Positions 35,394 to 44,402 of a stretch of DNA of 64,000 nucleotides are shown here, in pieces. This DNA is from Flavobacterium endoglycinae (GTDB lineage: Bacteria > Bacteroidota > Bacteroidia > Flavobacteriales > Flavobacteriaceae). The translations under genes and the position numbers were made by a program. The stretch lies in NCBI RefSeq assembly GCF_017352115.1, contig NZ_CP071448.1, forward strand, positions 2,441,001-2,505,000. Direction: 5' to 3'. Below the pieces are notes generated by a model. The model saw nothing but the letters and a program-made list of their open reading frames with translations, was not told the origin of the DNA and searched no databases. The number at the start of each line of letters is the position of its first letter. Within the stretch, counting starts at the first letter, position 1.

Positions 35394-35828
35394 TTATTTT
35401 ACTCCAGTACTGCCAAATCCTCCTGCTCCTCTTGATGTTTCAGAAAGTTCTTCTACTTCTATCCATTCCGCTCTTTCGTGTTTGGCAATAATTAATTGTG
35501 CGATTCGTTCTCCGTTTTCGATTACAAATTCCTCGTTTGATAAATTTACCAAAATCACTCCAATTTCACCTCTATAATCAGCATCGACAGTTCCTGGCGA
35601 ATTTAATACTGTTACTCCTTTTTTGGCTGCCAGACCACTTCTTGGCCGTACTTGTGCTTCGTAACCAATTGGCAATTCAATAAAAAGTCCTGTTTTTACA
35701 ATTGTTCTTTCTAATGGTTTTAACGTAATTGGTTCCAAAATATTGGCACGTAAATCCATTCCTGCAGAAGCAATGGTTTCGTAGTTTGGTAAATCGTGTT
35801 GTGATTTATTGATAATTTGTATTTTCAT
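35394..35828 (-). CDS. dut: Deoxyuridine 5'-triphosphate nucleotidohydrolase
   Basis: A 144-residue trimeric dUTPase that hydrolyses dUTP to dUMP and diphosphate. The five family motifs are seen: AGMDLRA (I), [11 protein letters not shown] (II), [13 protein letters not shown] (III), RIAQLII (IV) and [10 protein letters not shown] (V). Normal length. 29 bp downstream of the flippase gene and 124 bp upstream of the nucleotidyltransferase; the gap of 124 bp holds no recognisable feature. No oddities. Confidence 0.95.
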   Translation of the reverse strand: MKIQIINKSQHDLPNYETIASAGMDLRANILEPITLKPLERTIVKTGLFIELPIGYEAQVRPRSGLAAKKGVTVLNSPGTVDADYRGEIGVILVNLSNEEFVIENGERIAQLIIAKHERAEWIEVEELSETSRGAGGFGSTGVK

Positions 35829-35857
35829 TTTGTATTATAAAGATTAAAAAAGCACAT

Positions 35858-37318
35858 TTACTTTCTGTTCATGATTCCTTTAATTGTGTCTTTTTCGTTA
35901 TGGTAAACAAAGTACATAAAGGCTAATAGTAACGGAATTCCAACAAAATAATTTTCTCTAAATCCATAAAATGAAATAGCCGAAAATAAAATGGAGATTC
36001 CTAAATAAGCCGAGATTTTATTCATGTCGTAAGGTATTGGATAATATTTATTACCCATAACATACGATATTAACATCATGCTTCCGTAAGCAGAAATAGT
36101 CGCAATTGCTGAACCGTAGTAACTGTATTTCGGAATTAAAAAATAGTTTAAAACCAAGGTAACAATTGCACCTACAATAGAAATGTAAGCTCCGATTTTG
36201 GTTTTGTCTGTCAGTTTATACCAAACCGATAAGTTGTTGTAAATTCCTAAAAAGAAGTTTGCCAGAATAATTAAAGGGACAACTTTCATAGCTTCCCAAT
36301 ATGATTTATTATCCAGCAATAAGAATTTTAAAACATCTGCAAAAACAATTACTCCTAATAAAATCAACGAACCAAAAATCACAAAATATTTAGTAATCAC
36401 TGCATACGTTTGAGGCGCATTTTCATTTTTGGCGTGACTGAAAAAGAAAGGCTCAATTCCTAATCTGAATGCCGTTGCAAAAAGAACCATAAATAATCCT
36501 AATTTATAACAAGCTGAATAGGCTCCAACTTCAGATTTTGCAAGGTTTTCAGGAAGTAAATATCCTAATAAGATTTTATCGAAATGTTCGTTAACTGCAA
36601 AAGCAAGTCCGGCAACCAAAATTGGAAGTCCGTATTTCATCATTCTTTTCCAAAGCGCGACGTCAAATTTTCGTCCAAGCGAAAGATAATTTGGCGAAAG
36701 CACTATAAAAGTCGCTAAACTAGCTAGAAGATTTGCAATGAAGATATAGGCGATTTGGAAATTTTCGACATATAAATTATCCCAAATTGAATTTGGATTT
36801 GAAGCTGCCAGTTTTGGAAGATACATCAAAAAGAAAATGTTCAATAATAAATTAATAACGACATTTCCAATTTTGATTGCGGCATAAACCATTGGTCTCT
36901 GGTTGGCTCTTAATTTTGAAAATGGTACAAGAACCAAGGCATCCAAAACTAAAATCCAAACTGAATAGGTTATATATTGTGCATCAACTTCGGCCCAATT
37001 TGCCAAAGTATTTCTGAAAATTAAAGCTGCAAATAAAAATCCAATTGATGACCAAAATATGGATATTGTCGAAGTTGCGATAACATTTTTTTTGTCTTCT
37101 TCGGCACTGTAAAATCTAAAAAATGCAGTTTCCATTCCGTAAGAAAGTACCACATTAAAGAAAACCATCCAAGATAAAACGATTGAAACTTCGCCATACT
37201 CTGCAGTTGGTAAAATCCCTGTATATAATCTGACCAATAAGAAACTCAGCATTCTTGGTAAAACCGTTGCTAGTCCATAAATTGCGGTCTGTTTGAATAG
37301 ATTTTTATATAATCCCAA
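35858..37318 (-). CDS. Wzx-like polysaccharide flippase (MOP superfamily)
   Basis: A 486-residue membrane protein with 12-14 predicted helices and the polysaccharide-biosynthesis/Wzx start QTAIYGLATVLPRMLSFLLVRLY. It should flip lipid-linked oligosaccharides across the inner membrane. Associated with nucleotidyltransferase and dut in one - strand run. A possible -7 box (TATTTTTG, 37352-37345) lies about 25 bp before the start. The linked glycan is unknown; it need not belong to the polysaccharide locus at 57-64 kb. Confidence 0.88.
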   Translation of the reverse strand: MGLYKNLFKQTAIYGLATVLPRMLSFLLVRLYTGILPTAEYGEVSIVLSWMVFFNVVLSYGMETAFFRFYSAEEDKKNVIATSTISIFWSSIGFLFAALIFRNTLANWAEVDAQYITYSVWILVLDALVLVPFSKLRANQRPMVYAAIKIGNVVINLLLNIFFLMYLPKLAASNPNSIWDNLYVENFQIAYIFIANLLASLATFIVLSPNYLSLGRKFDVALWKRMMKYGLPILVAGLAFAVNEHFDKILLGYLLPENLAKSEVGAYSACYKLGLFMVLFATAFRLGIEPFFFSHAKNENAPQTYAVITKYFVIFGSLILLGVIVFADVLKFLLLDNKSYWEAMKVVPLIILANFFLGIYNNLSVWYKLTDKTKIGAYISIVGAIVTLVLNYFLIPKYSYYGSAIATISAYGSMMLISYVMGNKYYPIPYDMNKISAYLGISILFSAISFYGFRENYFVGIPLLLAFMYFVYHNEKDTIKGIMNRK

Positions 37319-37410
37319 AATAATTAGTAATAAAGTTCAGAAAACAAAAATAACCAATTCTTTGGTTTATTAATGCTTTTGATGGTTCAATAAAAAACTT
37401 AAATTGAATT

Positions 37411-37857
37411 TTATTGCGTCATTTTGTTTTCATCTAAAACTTTCACAAAATGAAATCCTTTCGGAGCATATCCTTGATTATAGTAAAAACGGTGTGCCCC
37501 AAAATTCCCTGTAAAAGCATCTAATACAATACTGCTGCAACCTAGATCTACAGCTTTTTTTTCTATAAAATCGGTAAGTATTTTTCCAATTCCTTTTGAA
37601 CGATGTTCTGGATTAACTACAAAATTATCTATTTCAAGATATTTCCCAGTCCAAAGTTTTGTAGCCGACCAACATCCCGTAATTCCTATGCATTTTTCAT
37701 TTTCAAAAACAGCAATCTGGGTATAATTGTGAGGAATCATCTCTAACAGAAATGATTGATATTTTTCAAGAGAAATATTAGGATATAAAAATCGAATTGT
37801 ATCTATTTGAGCTACCATTTCTTCCATTGTCGTAAGCTCTCGTACCTGTAAAGTCAT
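37411..37857 (-). CDS. GNAT family N-acetyltransferase
   Basis: A 148-residue acetyltransferase: the acetyl-CoA pyrophosphate loop PEHRSKGIGKILTDF is the A motif and FYYNQGYAPKGFHFVK the B motif. Acetylates an amine of unknown identity. Single gene between two short gaps; a possible -7 box TATTTTTG occurs at 37884-37877, 20 bp upstream of the ATG. Confidence 0.9.
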   Translation of the reverse strand: MTLQVRELTTMEEMVAQIDTIRFLYPNISLEKYQSFLLEMIPHNYTQIAVFENEKCIGITGCWSATKLWTGKYLEIDNFVVNPEHRSKGIGKILTDFIEKKAVDLGCSSIVLDAFTGNFGAHRFYYNQGYAPKGFHFVKVLDENKMTQ

Positions 37858-37876
37858 TTTTTAACAAAATAATATT

Positions 37877-37884
37877 CAAAAATA
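37877..37884 (-). promoter_or_regulatory. Possible -7 box of the GNAT gene
   Basis: TATTTTTG on the - strand matches TAnnTTTG and is 20 bp before the ATG at 37857. No good -33 TTG found. Confidence 0.35.
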
Positions 37885-37985
37885 CTCATTTTTTTAGCGG
37901 TATTTATATAATTAACAGATCAAAAACATGTGAAATGTGTAAGAATCTTTAAAAATTATATAAGTTTTTTCATGTACTTATCTAT

Positions 37986-37993
37986 TAACTTTG
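37986..37993 (+). promoter_or_regulatory. Possible promoter box facing a non-coding tandem repeat
   Basis: TAACTTTG fits TAnnTTTG on the + strand. Nothing coding lies downstream on that strand for more than 11 kb, so if active it would transcribe the repeat region at 38024-38349. The -33 region lacks a clear TTG, so support is weak. Confidence 0.35.
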
Positions 37994-38023
37994 TAATATA
38001 GGGAATGAGGAAAGCTAGAATTC

Positions 38024-38263
38024 AACCCTTAAAAAAGAAAGCACTGGGACTGATAAAGCTTGTTTGTTCCCATAAAAGACAAAGCATAAGGGATTGATTC
38101 TGCTGTATTGTAACCCTAATAAAAACAGAGCATTGGGACTAATAAAGCTAGTTTGTTCCCATGAAAGACAAAGCACAGGGATTGATTCTGCTGAAATGTA
38201 ACCCTTAAAAAAACAGAGCATTGGGATTAATAAAGCTAGTTTGTTCCCATGAAAGACAAAGCA
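38024..38263. repeat. 88-bp tandem repeat, about 2.7 copies
   Basis: Units begin with AACCCT at 38024, 38112 and 38200, so the period is 88 bp. Shared blocks include GCA(C/T)TGGGA(C/T)T, ATAAAGCT, GTTTGTTCCCAT, AAAGACAAAGCA and GGGATTGATTCTGCTG. The third copy is cut short after AAAGACAAAGCA. Units differ by scattered substitutions and by one or two indels. The 590-bp gap 37858-38447 that contains it has no credible gene. Not a CRISPR: there are no unique spacers, as the repeats are contiguous and long. Confidence 0.85.
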
Positions 38264-38290
38264 ACAGAGTGATAAATCTGTGTCAATAAT

Positions 38291-38349
38291 TTTATAAAAT
38301 GGTATTGATTCTCGGTTTTTGGGTAAATTGAGAATCACCATTTTATAAA
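38291..38349. other. Long imperfect hairpin after the tandem repeat
   Basis: TTTATAAAATGG (38291-38302) pairs with CCATTTTATAAA (38338-38349) and TGATTCTC (38306-38313) with GAGAATCA (38330-38337), separated by a 3-base bulge, giving about 20 paired bases around a 16-base loop. It could end a short + strand RNA starting near 38000, or be another palindromic element. Confidence 0.6.
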
Positions 38350-38390
38350 TTTTCTTGTTTATAGATTTTCTTAAAGAAGTACTTCCAATA

Positions 38391-38426
38391 AAAAAATAGC
38401 CGACATAATCATGCCGGCTATTTTTT
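38391..38426. terminator. Terminator of the atp operon
   Basis: AAAAAATAGCCG and CGGCTATTTTTT form a 12-bp stem with a 12-base loop, flanked by A and T runs on both sides, about 20 bp beyond the atpG stop. It also could stop any + strand transcript from the repeat region. Confidence 0.88.
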
Positions 38427-38447
38427 ATTTATTTTGCTATGAATTTC

Positions 38448-39308
38448 TTATCCATTCAAAGCTTCAGCTCCTCCAACGATCTCTAAGATTTCGTTTGTAA
38501 TAGCAGCTTGACGTGCTTTGTTGTAAGTTAATTTCAATTGGTTTCTTAATTCAGTAGCGTTGTCAGTTGCTTTGTGCATAGCTGTCATACGTGCTCCGTG
38601 CTCTGAAGCAAATGAATCGCGGATACCTTTGTATAATTGTGTTTTTAATGACTTAGGGATTAAAGTCAAAACAATTTCTTCTTTTGAAGGTTCGAAAATA
38701 TAATCTCCTGCAGAAACTGATACATCAGATTTAATTGGCGCTAATGGCAAAAATTGTTCAGTTTGAACGATTTGAGTCGCAGCATTTTTAAACTGATTAT
38801 AGATTAATTCGATTCTGTCATATTCTCCAGATAAGAATCTTTCAGTTAAATTATCTGCAATTGCAGCAACATTTTCGAAAGTTAAATGATCAAAAATTGC
38901 ATTATGATGACCGTGAACTTTGTGAGTTTTGCTTAAAGCATCATTTCCTTTTTTACCAATAGCAAAAACATCAACCTGCTTTCCTGCATAAAAATCAGTA
39001 CGGTTTTTAATCTCTTTAATAACGTTTGCATTAAATGCACCACATAAACCTCTATTGGAAGTTATAGCTACAAGCAATACTTTTTTTACTTCACGTTGAG
39101 TGGTGTAATCTCCTCCTACTTCACCTTCAAGTGTAGCAGAAAGATTTTGCAATAACTCCGTTAATTTCTCGGCATAAGGGCGCATAGCAGTGATTGCATC
39201 TTGTGCTTTCTTCAGCTTTGCAGCAGAAACCATTTTCATAGCCGATGTAATCTGCATCGTCGATGAAACGGAAGTAATTCTATTACGGATTTCCTTTAAA
39301 TTTGCCAT
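38448..39308 (-). CDS. atpG: ATP synthase F1 subunit gamma
   Basis: A 286-residue gamma subunit, the central rotating shaft of F1. N-terminal helix NLKEIRNRITSVSSTMQITSAMKMVSAAKLKKA and C-terminal helix RMTAMHKATDNATELRNQLKLTYNKARQAAITNEI are diagnostic; SNRGLCGAFN marks the Rossmann part. Last gene of the atpBEFHAG group and followed by the terminator. An 85-bp gap with an imperfect hairpin separates it from atpA. Confidence 0.96.
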   Translation of the reverse strand: MANLKEIRNRITSVSSTMQITSAMKMVSAAKLKKAQDAITAMRPYAEKLTELLQNLSATLEGEVGGDYTTQREVKKVLLVAITSNRGLCGAFNANVIKEIKNRTDFYAGKQVDVFAIGKKGNDALSKTHKVHGHHNAIFDHLTFENVAAIADNLTERFLSGEYDRIELIYNQFKNAATQIVQTEQFLPLAPIKSDVSVSAGDYIFEPSKEEIVLTLIPKSLKTQLYKGIRDSFASEHGARMTAMHKATDNATELRNQLKLTYNKARQAAITNEILEIVGGAEALNG

Positions 39309-39313
39309 GTACT

Positions 39314-39391
39314 ATAGTTGTTTGTTGTTAGTTATTGGTTGATAGTTATTTGGGAATTTCCAACAACAATCAACCAACAACCATCAACTAA
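39314..39391. repeat. Imperfect inverted repeat between atpA and atpG
   Basis: The left arm (TAGTTGTTTGTTGTTAG and TATTGGTTGATAG) is roughly complementary to the right arm (CAACAACAATCAACC and AACAACCATCAACTA), able to form a long imperfect stem in the atpA-atpG spacer. It may alter relative expression of the two subunits or be an ordinary intergenic palindrome. Confidence 0.55.
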
Positions 39392-39393
39392 AA

Positions 39394-40971
39394 TTAGTTA
39401 TATTTTGCTGAAATTTCTTTTGCTGCTTTTTCGATAACGTCAGTAATGTTGTCATCTAATTTACCAGCTTTCAAAGCGTTAAGTGTATCTTTGTGTTTAC
39501 TGTTTAAGTACGCTAAGAAATCAGCTTCAAATTCTTTTACTTTATCTACAGGAACGTTTCTTAATAAGTTTTTAGAACCCGCGTAAATAATAGCTACTTG
39601 ATTTTCAACAGGGTAAGGATCATTTAAACCTTGTTTCAAGATTTCAACGTTTCTTTTTCCTTTTTCAATTACGTTTAATGTAACAGAATCTAAGTCAGAA
39701 CCAAATTTAGCAAAAGCTTCTAATTCACGGAATTGAGCTTGGTCTAATTTTAAAGTTCCAGAAACTTTTTTCATTGATTTAATTTGAGCATTACCTCCAA
39801 CACGAGATACAGAGATACCTACGTTAATTGCAGGACGAACTCCAGAGTTGAACAAATCTCCATCAAGGAAAATCTGACCATCTGTAATAGAGATTACGTT
39901 TGTTGGGATATATGCAGAAACGTCACCAGCTTGAGTTTCGATAATTGGCAAAGCAGTTAATGAACCACCACCCTTTACGATAGATTTGATAGAATCTGGT
40001 AAGTCGTTCATGTTTTTAGCGATACCATCATCAGCGATTACTTTACAAGCACGCTCTAATAAACGAGAGTGTAAGTAGAAAACGTCTCCAGGGTAAGCCT
40101 CACGTCCCGGTGGTCTTCTTAATAAAAGAGAAACCTCACGGTAAGCAACTGCTTGTTTAGACAAGTCATCATACACGATAAGAGCTGGACGACCTGAATC
40201 TCTGAAGTATTCACCAATTGCAGCACCCGCGAATGGAGCGTAAACCTGCATTGGAGCTGGATCAGAAGCATTAGCAGCAACGATAACTGTATAAGCCATT
40301 GCTCCTTTTTCTTCTAACATTTTTGCGATTCCTGCTACAGTTGAAGCTTTTTGTCCAATTGCAACATATATACAGAATACAGGTTTTCCTGCATCGTAAA
40401 ATTCTTTTTGATTTAAGATTGTATCGATACAAACAGTTGATTTACCTGTTTGACGGTCACCAATTACAAGCTCACGTTGTCCACGACCTACTGGGATCAT
40501 AGCATCAACTGCTTTAACTCCAGTTTGTAATGGTTCAGTTACTGGCTGACGGAATACAACACCAGGTGCTTTTCTTTCTAATGGCATTTCGTATAAGTCT
40601 CCACCAATTGGTCCTTTTCCATCGATTGGAAAACCAAGAGTGTTAACAACACGTCCTACCATTTGTTCACCTACTTTAAGAGAAGCAATACGCTGAGTTC
40701 TTTTTGCAGTAGATCCTTCTTTAATTCCAGTTGAAGGTCCTAAAAGTACCACCCCAACATTATCCTCTTCTAGATTCAATACGATACCTTCCATACCGTT
40801 ATCAAATTCTACTAACTCACCATATTGTACATTAGACAGCCCGTAAACACGAGCAATACCGTCTCCAACTTGAAGTACTGTTCCTACTTCCTCTAGCGTA
40901 GCACCAGATTCAAAACCTTCTACTTGCTTTCTTAATATTGCTGAAATTTCAGCAGGTTTGATTTCCGCCAT
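39394..40971 (-). CDS. atpA: ATP synthase F1 subunit alpha
   Basis: A 525-residue non-catalytic alpha subunit with Walker [10 protein letters not shown], the alpha-subunit signature [14 protein letters not shown] and the N-terminal crown [18 protein letters not shown]. Length is as expected. Together with beta (not in this window) it makes the F1 hexamer. 38 bp before atpH upstream. Confidence 0.97.
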   Translation of the reverse strand: MAEIKPAEISAILRKQVEGFESGATLEEVGTVLQVGDGIARVYGLSNVQYGELVEFDNGMEGIVLNLEEDNVGVVLLGPSTGIKEGSTAKRTQRIASLKVGEQMVGRVVNTLGFPIDGKGPIGGDLYEMPLERKAPGVVFRQPVTEPLQTGVKAVDAMIPVGRGQRELVIGDRQTGKSTVCIDTILNQKEFYDAGKPVFCIYVAIGQKASTVAGIAKMLEEKGAMAYTVIVAANASDPAPMQVYAPFAGAAIGEYFRDSGRPALIVYDDLSKQAVAYREVSLLLRRPPGREAYPGDVFYLHSRLLERACKVIADDGIAKNMNDLPDSIKSIVKGGGSLTALPIIETQAGDVSAYIPTNVISITDGQIFLDGDLFNSGVRPAINVGISVSRVGGNAQIKSMKKVSGTLKLDQAQFRELEAFAKFGSDLDSVTLNVIEKGKRNVEILKQGLNDPYPVENQVAIIYAGSKNLLRNVPVDKVKEFEADFLAYLNSKHKDTLNALKAGKLDDNITDVIEKAAKEISAKYN

Positions 40972-41008
40972 CTTAATTTATAATTTAGACACTTTTGTGT
41001 TATAAAAA

Positions 41009-41542
41009 CTAATTACTTAACTCTCTTTTTAATACTTGTAATCTGTTTGCAACAGAAGCGTTGTATTGCTTGTCGCCTATTCTTAAAATAAATCCACCAA
41101 TAATTGAAGGATCTACTATGTTTTCGATTGTTATTTTTTTATCTGATAAAGTTGCAATTTTAGCCAGAACTTTAGCTTCTAAAGCTGCATCCATAGGAAT
41201 AGCTGTAGTTACTTTAGCTACTTCAACGCCATTGCTTAAATCATATACTTTAGTATATTCTACTGCAATAGCATCTAAAATTTCAAATCTTTTATTTTCA
41301 AATAATAACTGAAATAACCCTTTAGTTACATCATTTACATTTGCAAAAACTTCTAAAAGAGCATTTTGCTTAACTTCAACAGTTGTTGTTGGGTTTTGAA
41401 TAAATGTGCTCAATTCTTCATTTGTCTCAATTGCAGATGCAATTGATTTCATATCGTTATTGACAGCTTCGGCAACACCTTTAGAGTTTGCTAAGTCTAG
41501 AATTGCTTTTGCATAACGAATTGCTGCTCTCGTATTTGCCAT
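41009..41542 (-). CDS. atpH: ATP synthase F1 subunit delta (OSCP)
   Basis: A 177-residue stator subunit. Start RAAIRYAKAILDLANSKG and C-terminal DPSIIGGFILRIGDKQYNASVANRLQVLKREL, including the family motif IGGF-RIGD, are diagnostic. Joins the F1 head to the b-subunit stalk. Starts 4 bp after the end of atpF. Confidence 0.95.
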   Translation of the reverse strand: MANTRAAIRYAKAILDLANSKGVAEAVNNDMKSIASAIETNEELSTFIQNPTTTVEVKQNALLEVFANVNDVTKGLFQLLFENKRFEILDAIAVEYTKVYDLSNGVEVAKVTTAIPMDAALEAKVLAKIATLSDKKITIENIVDPSIIGGFILRIGDKQYNASVANRLQVLKRELSN

Positions 41543-41546
41543 AATC

Positions 41547-42047
41547 TTAGTTTAGCTTTACGTCACCTAACATTTTCTCAACTAATTTAGTTTGAGATTC
41601 TTTATTAGATAATTCTTCTTTCAATAATTTTTCAGCAATACTCAATGATAAAGTTGAAACTTGAGATTTCAATTCTGCCATTGCAGCATTTTTTTCGCTT
41701 TCGATAGCTGCTTTAGCCTGCTCGATCATTTTTTGACCTTGAGCTTGAGCTTCGTTTTTAGAATCAGCAATCATTTTCTCTTTCATTTCACGTGCTTCTT
41801 TCAGCATAGCATCACGCTCTGCACGCGCTTCGTTTAAGATTCTTTGGTTATCTGCTTGAAGATTTTCCATTTCTTTTCTTGCATTTTCTGCAGAAAGTAA
41901 TGCATCTTTAATACCTTGCTCTCTATCATTTACTGCATCAAGAATTGGTTTCCATGCAAATTTTTTCAATAAAAATATTAATCCAACAAATATTAATACT
42001 TGCCAAAAGAACAAACCGAACTCGAACTGATTTATTAACTTTTCCAT
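41547..42047 (-). CDS. atpF: ATP synthase Fo subunit b
   Basis: A 166-residue b subunit: N-terminal membrane helix FGLFFWQVLIFVGLIFLLKKFAWKPI, then a long charged coiled coil (ARKEMENLQADNQRILNEARAERDAMLKEA). Forms the peripheral stalk. Normal length; single copy, so probably a homodimer. Confidence 0.95.
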   Translation of the reverse strand: MEKLINQFEFGLFFWQVLIFVGLIFLLKKFAWKPILDAVNDREQGIKDALLSAENARKEMENLQADNQRILNEARAERDAMLKEAREMKEKMIADSKNEAQAQGQKMIEQAKAAIESEKNAAMAELKSQVSTLSLSIAEKLLKEELSNKESQTKLVEKMLGDVKLN

Positions 42048-42165
42048 TATATACGATTATAAATTTTAATTTTTTTGTTTTAAACTGCCGTAAGCAATTC
42101 TAATGTTAATTTTTAAAACAATAGTTACAACCAACCGTTGCAACTATTGTTTTGTGTGTTTTTAA

Positions 42166-42357
42166 TTAAGCAGCAAATAATGCAGCGAAACCAATTCCTT
42201 CAATAAGGGCAGCAGCGATAAGCATAGCTGTTTGGATTTTTCCTGAAGCTTCTGGCTGACGAGCGATAGCGTCCATTGCTGAACCACCAATTCTACCAAT
42301 ACCTAATGCAGCTCCGATTACGATTAATCCAGCTCCTACGAAATTTAAACCGTTCAT
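42166..42357 (-). CDS. atpE: ATP synthase Fo subunit c
   Basis: A 63-residue ring subunit with two hydrophobic helices joined by the polar loop IARQPEA. The ion-binding acid is Glu54 in AALIEGIGFAALF. I see no Gln plus Ser/Thr coordination set of Na+-type c subunits, so it is probably H+ driven. Shorter than the usual 70-80 residues: the N-terminal extension seen in many species is absent. 108 bp of AT-rich spacer precede atpF. Confidence 0.93.
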   Translation of the reverse strand: MNGLNFVGAGLIVIGAALGIGRIGGSAMDAIARQPEASGKIQTAMLIAAALIEGIGFAALFAA

Positions 42358-42457
42358 ATATGTATATATTAAAAATTAAACATTCAATTTTGACTGTAGA
42401 TTTTTTAAATAGATTTTAGATTGAATATCTTTTAAACCTAATTTATAAATCTATCTA

Positions 42458-43609
42458 TTAATGGTGTGCATCATCATCATGATGGTGCTCTTCAACTGCT
42501 GAACCAAAATAAAGTGCAGACAGCATTGTAAAAATATAGGCTTGTAAAAATGCTACTAAGATTTCAAGTATAGAAAGCACAAATGATAATCCGAAAGATA
42601 AACTGCTTCCAATCCAGCTTTTAAAGATAAACATTAAACCAATAATACTCATTAATACAATGTGACCCGCGAAGATGTTTGCGTACAAACGAATCATTAA
42701 CGAGAATGGTTTAATAAAAACTCCTAACAATTCGATTGGAGCCAAAATAATTCTCATTGGTTTTGGCACTCCTGGCATCCAGAAAATGTGACCCCAGTAA
42801 TTTTTGTTAGCTGAAAAGTTTGTGATTAAGAAAGTAAGGATCGCTAAAGAAAATGTAACTGTAAAGTTTCCTGTTGCGTTAATCCCTAGTGGAGTTAATC
42901 CGAAAATATTTAAAAACAATACAAAGAAGAAAATCGTTAATAAATAACTCATGTATCTTTTATAGTGTTTCTCTCCAATGTTTGGAATAGCTACTTCATC
43001 ACGGATGAAAACAACAAGTGGTTCAAAGAATCTTCCCGCTCCTGAAGCAATTCCTCCATTTTTAGCATATGATTTTGCTAAACTTGTAAATAACCAGAAC
43101 ATTAATAAAGCTGCTACGAAAATAGAAAGTACCGTTTTTGTAATTGAAAAATCTAACGGACGAACGTTTGTTGGGTGTCCAGTTTTTTCGTCTTCAGTAA
43201 TTTTTCCAGAAGCATCTGTTCTGTAAATTTTACCATCATGGTGATTGATCACATAATAGTTTCCATTTGACTCGGCAACTTCGTGACCGTGGTGAAATTT
43301 TGAAGAAGAAAAAATATGAAGACCATTATCCCAAATAATTACTGGTAATGGAAAACCATAATATTTACCAGTCTCATCATCTTGAGTTAAAGTAAAATCA
43401 TGCGAGTCTAAAACGTGGTGGCCAATGAATGCTTTAATTTTAGATTTTACATCTGTTGGCTCAGCGTGGTGCCCTTCAGAAGCTGCTTCATGAGCTACTT
43501 CAGTTTGAACATGCGCCGAATCTTTTTCTATATTAGAAAAACTCATTAGTGGAAGACAAGCTACTAAAGCTGCAAGAATAAATCTGAGTGGTTTGTTTGA
43601 AATCACCAT
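42458..43609 (-). CDS. atpB: ATP synthase Fo subunit a, with N-terminal extension and His-rich tail
   Basis: A 383-residue a subunit, longer than the 270 or so residues of E. coli. Residues 1-25 look like a signal peptide (FILAALVACLPLMSFS) and 25-160 form a soluble His-rich extension (EGHHAEP, KFHHGHE, NHHDGK), followed by the conserved helices. The essential Arg lies in FSLMIRLYANIFAGH; the protein ends in HHHDDDAHH. Extended a subunits are known in Bacteroidota. It has its own strong promoter (43652-43680), the first of atpBEFHAG. Confidence 0.94.
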   Translation of the reverse strand: MVISNKPLRFILAALVACLPLMSFSNIEKDSAHVQTEVAHEAASEGHHAEPTDVKSKIKAFIGHHVLDSHDFTLTQDDETGKYYGFPLPVIIWDNGLHIFSSSKFHHGHEVAESNGNYYVINHHDGKIYRTDASGKITEDEKTGHPTNVRPLDFSITKTVLSIFVAALLMFWLFTSLAKSYAKNGGIASGAGRFFEPLVVFIRDEVAIPNIGEKHYKRYMSYLLTIFFFVLFLNIFGLTPLGINATGNFTVTFSLAILTFLITNFSANKNYWGHIFWMPGVPKPMRIILAPIELLGVFIKPFSLMIRLYANIFAGHIVLMSIIGLMFIFKSWIGSSLSFGLSFVLSILEILVAFLQAYIFTMLSALYFGSAVEEHHHDDDAHH

Positions 43610-43651
43610 ATCTGTGGAAATTCTTATTTTTTACGTTTCTAAAATTTGGTG

Positions 43652-43680
43652 CAAAGGTACATTTTTTATTAATATTCAAA
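43652..43680 (-). promoter_or_regulatory. Promoter of the atpBEFHAG operon
   Basis: TTTG (43680-43677) and TACCTTTG (43659-43652) on the - strand are 17 bp apart, close to the Bacteroidota consensus. Transcription would begin near 43645, giving a leader of about 36 bases before atpB. Confidence 0.7.
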
Positions 43681-43727
43681 AGGATATGAAAAATTATTTT
43701 TGAACCTTGTTTTAAAGAATCCTCATT

Positions 43728-44120
43728 TTAACGCTTTTCATTTAATAATCGGACAGTTAAAATCGTTTGAAATAACAAAAACAGAATAAATGTTATAAAA
43801 AAATTGGTTTTTTCAACAGAGACGTTGTGAATCTTGTCTGATAAAATCGGTCGCAAAATAAAATAATAAAGAAACATTTGAATAAAAGTTCCCAGCATAA
43901 AAAACATTCCGATGCTGTCAAATTTGTCTTTTCTGAATTTTACGGTTGCCGCCAGCAGTACTGTAGAGGATATTAAAAAAATTAGATACAATACTTCTAA
44001 TGTATAATGAAAGTTCTGATCGTTAATTTTAAAAACGACAAAAGCTCCCTTATGAAGTATATAGGAAGCTAATGTAATACAGTATAAATGTAGAATGAGT
44101 TTGTAGTTCTTTAAAAACAT
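43728..44120 (-). CDS. DUF6168-like small membrane protein in the ATP synthase locus
   Basis: A 130-residue protein with four hydrophobic helices (about 8-25, 40-58, 67-87 and 105-123 from MFLKN). I chose the ATG at 44120 over that at 44144 because the extra residues (MHLCKKIK) add nothing conserved. It sits where an AtpI-type accessory would be, between atpZ and atpB, and I place it with the Flavobacteriia DUF6168 family from memory. It may help insert the c ring or move cations; that is analogy only. Confidence 0.65.
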   Translation of the reverse strand: MFLKNYKLILHLYCITLASYILHKGAFVVFKINDQNFHYTLEVLYLIFLISSTVLLAATVKFRKDKFDSIGMFFMLGTFIQMFLYYFILRPILSDKIHNVSVEKTNFFITFILFLLFQTILTVRLLNEKR

Positions 44121-44174
44121 TTTGATTTTTTTGCAAAGATGCAATATTTATTCAAGCTGTTTTAAAAACTTAAT

Positions 44175-44402
44175 TTACTTTGTTTTATTGATTTCGTTTA
44201 CCTGACGGATTACGTTGTATAAGGCAAGTGCAACTCCTACCATAACTAATACCTTATTATAGTATACCTTATTATTTGGATGATTTTCATCGAGCCAGGT
44301 TCCTAAATAAGCAAACAAAAAAATAATAACACCCATTTGTATCGGAATATTAATGAGTGCAATCCATTTATTTCTTTGTTTTTTATTCGGCTCCTTTTCC
44401 AT
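44175..44402 (-). CDS. AtpZ/AtpI family protein
   Basis: A 75-residue protein with two hydrophobic helices (INIPIQMGVIIFLFAYLGTWLDE and KVLVMVGVALALYNVIRQV). The GTWLDE junction is characteristic of AtpZ/AtpI accessories of the F-type ATP synthase, which assist ring assembly and cation supply. Overlaps the bactofilin gene by 20 bp and so is co-translated with it. Confidence 0.85.
   Translation of the reverse strand: MEKEPNKKQRNKWIALINIPIQMGVIIFLFAYLGTWLDENHPNNKVYYNKVLVMVGVALALYNVIRQVNEINKTK

Noticed and set aside
38024-38263. CRISPR array
   Set aside because: Repeats of 88 bp are contiguous, with no unique spacers and no cas genes near.
38015-38341. 108-codon - strand frame in the tandem-repeat region
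   Set aside because: Its sequence simply mirrors the 88-bp repeat read in one frame; no signal, domain or codon pattern, and the hairpin lies inside it.
38448-43609. Broken ATP synthase because beta and epsilon are absent
   Set aside because: In Bacteroidota atpD-atpC are normally a separate locus, so absence here is expected, not a defect.
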